Origin: Chloroflexota bacterium
Lineage (GTDB): Bacteria; Chloroflexota; Limnocylindria; Limnocylindrales; CSP1-4
Length of the DNA stretch: 13,447 nucleotides
Assembly (NCBI GenBank): GCA_021801545.1
Contig: JAJYXX010000058.1
Coordinates: 2,432 to 15,878 of the forward strand
Direction of reading: 5' to 3'
The notes beneath the pieces were generated by a model. It was not told the origin of the DNA. It did not search any database and was given only the letters and a program-made list of their open reading frames with translations. Both the position numbers and the translations under genes were made by a program. Positions 9,686 through 13,447 of the stretch are shown here, piece after piece. Each line of letters starts with the position of its first letter. The first letter of the stretch is position 1.

Positions 9686-9699
9686 CAAACGAACGTTTG
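9686..9699. promoter_or_regulatory. Palindromic operator for the TetR-family regulator
   Basis: CAAACG-AA-CGTTTG is an inverted repeat with 6-bp perfect arms and a 2-bp centre; pairing does not extend further. It lies at about +3 to +16 relative to the transcription start predicted for the operon, where a bound TetR dimer would block RNA polymerase. Size and symmetry suit TetR-family operators. I found no second copy in the other intergenic spaces of this window. Confidence 0.7.
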
Positions 9700-9707
9700 G
9701 TTGGCAC

Positions 9708-9736
9708 AGGGTATTCGCCAGCGGCGAGAGGGTCAA
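9708..9736 (-). promoter_or_regulatory. Sigma70-type promoter of the tetR-fadN-fadA-fadE-fadD operon
   Basis: On the minus strand, -35 TTGACC (9736-9731, 5 of 6 to consensus) is followed by exactly 17 bp and -10 TACCCT (9713-9708, which keeps the key T, A and final T). The start would be at about 9701, giving a 68-nt leader to the GTG. The operator overlaps the initial transcribed region. Confidence 0.6.
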
Positions 9737-9851
9737 TACCCCAACCCCGGCCTGACCCGGCCTGGTGGCCGAGTGTGACCGCCGACCCTTGACCGCGGCG
9801 ATATGCTGGCATCCTAGTGGAGCTAACGTCCGTCTCCGCGCATGGCCATGA
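9737..9851 (+). promoter_or_regulatory. Upstream region of the CxxC protein gene, promoter unclear
   Basis: The divergent space between the regulator and the CxxC gene is 218 bp. On the plus strand TTGACC occurs at 9789-9794 and is a good -35, but the hexamers at 16-18 bp spacing (for example TCCTAG at 9812) are poor. TATGCT at 9802-9807 is a good -10 with no matching -35. I see no ribosome binding site just before the start codon. A promoter probably lies here, but I cannot place it with confidence. Confidence 0.3.
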
Positions 9852-10241
9852 GTGCCTCGGATGAAGCCGCTCCGGGTCGAGGCGATCACCTATGCACCGA
9901 CCGTCTTCCTGCACTGCCAGCATTGCGAGCTGACGTTCCAGGAGATGGGCATCGGCGCGCGGCTGCGACGACAGGAGGCGGCCGAGGCGCTGCCGGACGA
10001 TCTGGCGCGTGAGTACCAGGCGCTGTCGGATTGGAGCCGAGAGCTCATCGCCCGCTTCGGTACGCGGATTCGCCTGAAGGTGATCGACGCCGCCTCGATC
10101 GAGGGCGTTCTCGCCTCGCTTCGCTATCGCGTCTTCCGCTACCCCGCCGTGATCATCGACGGGCGCGAGAGGTTCCTCGGCCCCGACCTGGCCGCAGTCC
10201 TGCCGGCCGTCGAGCGTCGCCTCACGGCCGGGGCCGGCTGA
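9852..10241 (+). CDS. Small thioredoxin-fold protein with CxxC motif, upstream of cstA
   Basis: I do not recognise a named family, but the layout suggests a thioredoxin fold: a first strand (RVEAITYAPT), then a CxxC pair in HCQHCE (C19 and C22 counted from ATG 9861), a helical middle (about 30-66), a strand (RIRLKVIDA), and RYPAVIIDG with a proline (P95) in the cis-Pro position, ending in a helix. It has no signal peptide or membrane segment, so it is probably cytoplasmic. It could be a thiol oxidoreductase, a metal-binding protein, or a structural relative that has lost redox function. The start is GTG 9852 (129 aa) or ATG 9861 (126 aa); neither has a clear ribosome binding site, so a leaderless or weakly initiated start is possible. 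cstA follows 103 bp downstream on the same strand, suggesting joint expression. Confidence 0.75.
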   Translation: MPRMKPLRVEAITYAPTVFLHCQHCELTFQEMGIGARLRRQEAAEALPDDLAREYQALSDWSRELIARFGTRIRLKVIDAASIEGVLASLRYRVFRYPAVIIDGRERFLGPDLAAVLPAVERRLTAGAG

Positions 10242-10344
10242 GCGAGCCCCGAGGGCGAGAGAAAGGAGGACGCATCGGCCGAGACCGGAGATCGCCGTCC
10301 AACGCGGCCTGTTTGTTCCCTTGATGCTGGCAGGGAGGAGTAGC
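10242..10344 (+). other. Leader of cstA, with an unused ribosome-binding-like site
   Basis: This 103-bp spacer holds AAAGGAGG at 10262-10269 with no ATG, GTG or TTG at usable spacing, and a possible long-range stem GGCCG...CGGCC (about 10277 to 10311). The real cstA site GGGAGGAG is at 10333-10340. I recognise no riboswitch and see no clear promoter, so co-transcription with the upstream gene is possible. Confidence 0.3.
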
Positions 10345-12234
10345 GTGAGTTCGCTGTGGGTCGTCGTCGTCGGTGCAGTCGTCATCTACCTCGGCTACAC
10401 GTATTACGCAAAGCGGATCGACCGGGAGATCATCCAGGCCGATCCGAAGCGGGCGACCCCGGCCCGGATGTACATGGACGGGGCCGACTTCATGCCCACG
10501 AGCCGGTTCGTCCTCTACGGCTACCACTTCAAGTCGATCGCCGCGGCGGGCCCGATCGTCGGGGTGATCACCGCGGCGAACCTCTGGGGGTGGCTGCCGT
10601 CGATCCTGTGGCTGCTGATCGGCGTGACCTTCATCGGCTGGGCGAGCGATTACAGCGCGATCATCATGGCCGTCCGCAACGATGGGAACTCGCTGAGCGC
10701 GATCGCCCACCGCCTCGTCTCGCCCAGGGCGCGCCGGATCCTGTTCATCTTCATTTTCTTCTACCTGCTCCTCATCGGCGGCGCGTTCATCGGGATCATG
10801 GCTGCGATCCTCGCCGCCCGGCCCGACGTCCCGTTCGGCATCTTTGTCCTGGCAGTCATGGGCCTCGTCGCCGGTTACGCGATCTACCGGCTGCGGGCGA
10901 GCATCGTCGGAGTCACCGTCGTGACCGTCGGGCTGACCCTTGCGGCGATGATGCTCGGGCCGGCCGGCGCGACGTTTCCGACCGAGGCCGGCAAGGCGAT
11001 CGACTGGACCACGGGTCCGATCAGCGGCGCGGTCACGAGCCTCAACAAGTCGATCAACGCTGGTGGCCCACTCTACAGTGTCATCGATCCGACGAACGCC
11101 GACCCGCGCGTCCCGCCCGTCGCGAAGGACGGCACGCGCCCGAAGACGCCCACGTACAACCCGGCGACCGGCGAGATCAACGTCCTGCCGAGCTTCCTGC
11201 TCTGGGCGATCCTCCTGCTCGTCTTCAGCTACCTGGGCGCGAACCTCGCGATCTGGCGTTTCGCCCAGCCGGTCAACTACATCGGGTTCTGGATCACCGC
11301 GCTGACGATCGGCTTCGGGGCGATCGGGGCGATCATCGCCCCCTTCACGAACCCGCAGGTCGCAGAGTTCAAGGTCAAGGCGTTCACTGACTTCTCGCCC
11401 GCGATCGCGACCGGGGCGATCCAGCCGCTCTGGCCGATGCTCTTCGTGACGATCGCGTGCGGCGCGATCTCCGGCTGGCACGCCCTCTTCGGGTCGGTCG
11501 GCACGGCCCGCCAGCTCGAGTACGAGACCGACGCGCTGCCGGTCGGTGGGGGCGGGATGTTCTCCGAGAACACCCTCGGGCTCCTCTCACTGACCGCGGT
11601 CGCCGTGGCCGGGGGTGCCGGTGCCGGCGCGTTTGCGTCGGGCGTGGGGACCCTCCTCAACGTGGCGACGTTCGGGCTCGTTCCGACCGCGTTTGGGGTC
11701 GCGCTCGGTTTCGGCGCCTTCGTGGTGATCGTCCTCACCGTCGTCCAGCTCGTCTTCCGGGTCATGCGCGTGACCCTCGGGGAGTGGCTGGGCGAGTGGT
11801 GGGTCGGCTTCAAGAACCAGAACGTGGCGACCGTGATCTCCATGGTCCTGGTCCTCGCTCTCGTGCTTTCGGGCACCTGGGTCTATCTCTGGCAGCTCTT
11901 CGGGGCCTCGAACCAGCTGATGGCGGCGCTCAGTCTCCTGCTGGTCACGCTCTGGCTCGTCGCGAGCGGGCGGAACCCGACGTACGCGGCCGTCCCGATG
12001 CTGTTCATGTACGTCACGACGGTCGCGGCTACGATCGTGACCGCCTACAATCTCTTCGTGAGCATCGCCACCAAACCCGGCCAGGCGGTGATCTCGGTCG
12101 CCGGCGCCTGGGTGATGATCGCGGTAGCGGTCCTGCTCGTCGTGGCGGCCCTCGTCATCGCCTACGACGCCTACCGCGCCTGGCTCCGCCTCCGGGCGGT
12201 GCCCGTTGAGCCTGCTCCTGCGCCGGCTGGCTAG
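10345..12234 (+). CDS. cstA: CstA-family carbon starvation transporter
   Basis: CstA proteins are inner-membrane carriers for peptides and/or pyruvate, induced when carbon is short. The 629-aa protein has about 15 hydrophobic segments. Family marks include an early GYTYYAKRID, the DGADFMPTSRFVLYGYHFKS segment followed by IAAAGPIVG (about 45-73), WASDYSAI, ACGAISGWHALF (about 371-382) and LFGASNQLMA (about 518-527). It is shorter than E. coli CstA (701 aa), and the conserved stretch after ACGAISGWHAL differs from the enterobacterial form. A polar loop of about 75 residues (about 207-282, rich in P, T, N, D) lies between membrane segments. I chose GTG 10345, with GGGAGG 6 nt upstream; TTG 10321 and ATG 10324 lack a ribosome binding site. 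No YbdD-like small gene follows it, unlike in E. coli. The substrate cannot be told from sequence. Confidence 0.9.
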   Translation: MSSLWVVVVGAVVIYLGYTYYAKRIDREIIQADPKRATPARMYMDGADFMPTSRFVLYGYHFKSIAAAGPIVGVITAANLWGWLPSILWLLIGVTFIGWASDYSAIIMAVRNDGNSLSAIAHRLVSPRARRILFIFIFFYLLLIGGAFIGIMAAILAARPDVPFGIFVLAVMGLVAGYAIYRLRASIVGVTVVTVGLTLAAMMLGPAGATFPTEAGKAIDWTTGPISGAVTSLNKSINAGGPLYSVIDPTNADPRVPPVAKDGTRPKTPTYNPATGEINVLPSFLLWAILLLVFSYLGANLAIWRFAQPVNYIGFWITALTIGFGAIGAIIAPFTNPQVAEFKVKAFTDFSPAIATGAIQPLWPMLFVTIACGAISGWHALFGSVGTARQLEYETDALPVGGGGMFSENTLGLLSLTAVAVAGGAGAGAFASGVGTLLNVATFGLVPTAFGVALGFGAFVVIVLTVVQLVFRVMRVTLGEWLGEWWVGFKNQNVATVISMVLVLALVLSGTWVYLWQLFGASNQLMAALSLLLVTLWLVASGRNPTYAAVPMLFMYVTTVAATIVTAYNLFVSIATKPGQAVISVAGAWVMIAVAVLLVVAALVIAYDAYRAWLRLRAVPVEPAPAPAG

Positions 12235-12246
12235 CGCCAGCCGGCG
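12221..12246. other. 10-bp perfect inverted repeat spanning the cstA stop codon
   Basis: CGCCGGCTGG (12221-12230) pairs fully with CCAGCCGGCG (12237-12246) around the loop CTAGCG. The cstA TAG (12232-12234) sits in the loop. It is a very stable hairpin without a following T-run. It may stabilise the 3' end of the mRNA or help termination together with the next hairpin. Confidence 0.6.
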
Positions 12247-12247
12247 G

Positions 12248-12259
12248 GGTGTCGACACC
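12248..12259. other. 12-bp perfect palindrome
   Basis: GGTGTCGACACC is a perfect uninterrupted palindrome between the two large hairpins. It could be a protein-binding site or a chance G+C-rich palindrome; with no loop it is not a good RNA hairpin. Confidence 0.35.
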
Positions 12260-12265
12260 TGATTG

Positions 12266-12306
12266 GAAGAACGGGAGCGGCCGGTAACCGGCCCCTCCCG
12301 TTCTTC
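12266..12306. terminator. Bidirectional terminator between cstA and the convergent gene
   Basis: GAAGAACGGGAG (12266-12277) pairs perfectly with CTCCCGTTCTTC (12295-12306). Inside, after a C-C mismatch, GGCCG pairs with CGGCC around GTAAC, giving a 17-bp two-part stem. Its right arm touches the TAG of the minus-strand gene. There is a short T/C-rich stretch but no real T-run. The position between convergent genes and the symmetry support two-way termination. Confidence 0.7.
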
Positions 12307-12965
12307 TACTCCCCGCTGAGGCTCAGCGCCAGCTCGCGGACCGTTGTGATGAGCTCCTCGGACGAAACGGTGGCGGTGTCCGGCGGCCGGACGTGGACCT
12401 CGAGGTGGGGAACCGTCTGGTGGACCGACAGGCGCCAGACGCCCCCGCTGGCTGCCTCGAAGCGGTCCCAGGCCCGTCGTGCGAGCGCCTCGTCGGCGCC
12501 GGGGCGGACGAACGCCTCGCGCTCGGGTGCCGGCCAGTCGAGCCGGCTCCAGCCGCCCTCGACGAGCCGCTCCGGGTCGAGCCGCCCGGTCCAACCGCGG
12601 CGGTCGCCGATCTCGAGCTCGAAGCGCGGCGCGCGCCGGAGGTTCGTCCGGACGATGAGGAAGTCGCGCCGTCCACGCGCGTGCCCGTACGCCCACAGCA
12701 AACCGACGTCCCGCGGCTCGAGGACGACGAGCACCTGTGCCTCGCGGAAGGGGTGGCTCGGGTCGACGATCGTCAGCTCGGCAGCCGAGCTGCCCAGCCA
12801 GCGGAGGGTCGTCCGGCTGCCCAGGAGCGGCAGACCGTCCTGGAGCCAACGCAGGAGGCGATTGCCCCGCCGGATGTTGCCCTGGGTGCCGGCGACGAAC
12901 CAGAGCATGAACACGAGAAGGGCGGCGATCGCGAGCGAGGGGACGAGCGCCTCGAGGTCGGGCAT
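12306..12965 (-). CDS. Unrecognised protein with one N-terminal membrane segment
   Basis: I do not recognise this 219-aa protein. Residues about 6-27 (ALVPSLAIAALLVFMLWFVA) form a single membrane helix with no signal-peptidase site. A short basic stretch follows (NIRRGNRLLRW). The remaining 170 or so residues are soluble, rich in Arg, Trp and Leu, with many alternating hydrophobic stretches (ELTIVDP, AQVLVVLEP, RFELEIGDRRGW, LEVHVRPP) that suggest a beta-rich domain. It looks like a membrane-anchored protein, most likely with the domain in the cytoplasm given the basic residues after the helix. I chose ATG 12965. A frame extends to GTG 13001, but the promoter predicted at 12973-13001 would exclude that start. 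It converges on cstA with the shared hairpin. Confidence 0.7.
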   Translation of the reverse strand: MPDLEALVPSLAIAALLVFMLWFVAGTQGNIRRGNRLLRWLQDGLPLLGSRTTLRWLGSSAAELTIVDPSHPFREAQVLVVLEPRDVGLLWAYGHARGRRDFLIVRTNLRRAPRFELEIGDRRGWTGRLDPERLVEGGWSRLDWPAPEREAFVRPGADEALARRAWDRFEAASGGVWRLSVHQTVPHLEVHVRPPDTATVSSEELITTVRELALSLSGE

Positions 12966-12972
12966 CGAAGCG

Positions 12973-13001
12973 ACTCTACTGAGGTGGCCGGGCGCGGTCA
13001 A
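12973..13001 (-). promoter_or_regulatory. Promoter of the 219-aa membrane protein gene, predicting a leaderless mRNA
   Basis: On the minus strand, -35 TTGACC (13001-12996) is separated by exactly 17 bp from -10 TAGAGT (12978-12973, 4 of 6). The ATG at 12965 begins 7 nt after the -10, so transcription should start at or one base before the A of the ATG. This fits the absence of a ribosome binding site there. Confidence 0.55.
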
Positions 13002-13037
13002 CGCTTCGGTGTGTCCTGTGTTCGCAGGTCACGAATT

Positions 13038-13046
13038 TGCTACACT
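13038..13046 (+). promoter_or_regulatory. Extended -10 promoter for the 104-aa protein gene
   Basis: TGC-TACACT carries the TGN extension and a 4-of-6 -10 hexamer (13041-13046). No good -35 is found at 16-18 bp, as expected for extended -10 promoters. The start would be near 13053, leaving a leader of about 45 nt. Confidence 0.45.
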
Positions 13047-13097
13047 CCGGGCGACAGGCCAGCAGATGACGAGATCGAGGGGTCACATCACCAGGCG

Positions 13098-13412
13098 ATG
13101 CGTCGGGAGCCTTCCCCATCGACCGCCGTGCCCCCGCCGCGGGATGTGGGGCGGCGCGAGGCACTGCGGCAGTTCGTCTATGGGCTCACCGGCTACGAGT
13201 TTGCCCGCCATGCCGTCGAAACCCGCGCCGCTCTCGAGACCGTGTTCATGGTCATCCTCGTCGGGGACATGGTCGGCCTGCCCGTGATCCCGCCCTACTA
13301 CTCGCTGCGGATCCTGCCGTACGTCGTGCCCCAGATCGCGACCTGGAAGCGGCGGGTCCTCCGCGAGCGCGAGTTCGGCGACGTGCACGAGCACCATCTC
13401 CACGGGGTCTAG
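13098..13412 (+). CDS. Unrecognised 104-aa protein with a hydrophobic centre
   Basis: I do not recognise this protein. It has a proline-rich N-terminus (about 1-17), then a helical stretch (GRREALRQFVYGLTGYEFARHAVETRAALE), a hydrophobic segment (TVFMVILVGDMVGLPVIPPYYS, about 48-69), then LRILPYVVPQIATWKRRVLR and a His-rich end (HEHHLHG). It may be a small membrane-associated protein or a subunit of a complex with the next gene. The start is ATG 13098, with GAGGGG 15 nt upstream, which is far, so the start is uncertain. The same frame is open far upstream, but that part is antisense to the 219-aa gene and lies before the promoter. The next gene begins 15 bp after its stop, so the two probably form an operon. 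Confidence 0.65.
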   Translation: MRREPSPSTAVPPPRDVGRREALRQFVYGLTGYEFARHAVETRAALETVFMVILVGDMVGLPVIPPYYSLRILPYVVPQIATWKRRVLREREFGDVHEHHLHGV

Positions 13413-13415
13413 GCG

Positions 13416-13423
13416 AAGGAGGT
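13416..13423 (+). promoter_or_regulatory. Strong ribosome binding site of the last gene
   Basis: AAGGAGGT is a near-perfect anti-16S complement, ending 4 nt before the ATG at 13428. It shows that a real gene begins at the window edge. Confidence 0.75.
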
Positions 13424-13427
13424 CGAC

Positions 13428-13447
13428 ATGCCCGACGAGAGCCAGGA
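13428..13447 (+). CDS. Start of an unidentified gene, cut by the window end
   Basis: Only MPDESQ can be read before the window ends. The strong ribosome binding site and the 15-bp distance from the preceding stop codon support a true start and co-transcription with the 104-aa gene. Function cannot be inferred. Confidence 0.6.

Noticed and set aside
9848..10012. Small frame from ATG 9848, overlapping the CxxC gene
   Set aside because: No ribosome binding site, no motif, and in another frame of a better-supported gene.
10321..10344. Upstream TTG and ATG starts for cstA
   Set aside because: No ribosome binding site before them; GTG 10345 has GGGAGGAG just upstream and gives the typical short N-terminus.
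10222..11481. Open frame of 419 codons on the - strand, antisense to cstA
   Set aside because: Highly charged Asp/Arg-rich shadow of a membrane-protein gene.
12393..13097. Long upstream extension of the 104-aa gene frame
   Set aside because: Antisense to the 219-aa gene and upstream of the extended -10 promoter.

Overview
The window is about 13.4 kb of high-G+C bacterial chromosome (roughly two-thirds G+C by eye). The genes are densely packed, many have good Shine-Dalgarno sites, and neighbours in the main operon overlap by ATGA. I saw no mobile element, tRNA, rRNA or CRISPR array. The taxon cannot be fixed from this sequence. The style (high G+C, fadN-fadA-fadE order as in Bacillus, a divergent CstA, a thioredoxin-fold protein of a kind I associate with soil Chloroflexota) makes an uncultured Chloroflexota lineage my best guess, but that is inference.

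Left end (1-1599, + strand): the 3' end of clpP with an unusually long C-terminal tail, then complete clpX. Together they encode the ClpXP protease. A perfect 15-bp tandem repeat sits just before the clpX start and carries its likely ribosome binding site.

Centre (1619-9713, - strand): a five-gene fatty-acid beta-oxidation operon, read from right to left: a TetR-family regulator, fadN (3-hydroxyacyl-CoA dehydrogenase/enoyl-CoA hydratase), fadA (thiolase), fadE (acyl-CoA dehydrogenase) and fadD (acyl-CoA ligase). FadD activates the fatty acid, FadE makes the 2-enoyl-CoA, FadN hydrates and oxidises it, and FadA cleaves off acetyl-CoA. The regulator-fadN and fadA-fadE junctions overlap by 4 nt. 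Upstream of the regulator I can read a sigma70-type promoter (TTGACC, 17 bp, TACCCT) with a palindrome, CAAACG-AA-CGTTTG, at about +3 to +16. This is the layout of an autorepressed operon presumably induced by acyl-CoA. No etfAB genes (electron acceptor for FadE) lie in the window.

Right of centre (9852-12234, + strand): a small thioredoxin-fold protein with a CxxC motif, then a divergent CstA-family transporter (carbon-starvation peptide or pyruvate uptake). Two strong hairpins follow cstA. The second is a probable two-way terminator shared with the convergent gene.

Right end (12306-13447): an unrecognised 219-aa protein with one N-terminal membrane segment (- strand), whose promoter predicts a leaderless mRNA. 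Divergent from it are an unrecognised 104-aa protein and the first codons of a further gene (+ strand).

Overall this is mostly conserved metabolic sequence. I found no clearly new defence or mobile system. The points most worth following are the fad operator, the CxxC protein paired with CstA, the leaderless promoter, and the two unassigned proteins at the right end.
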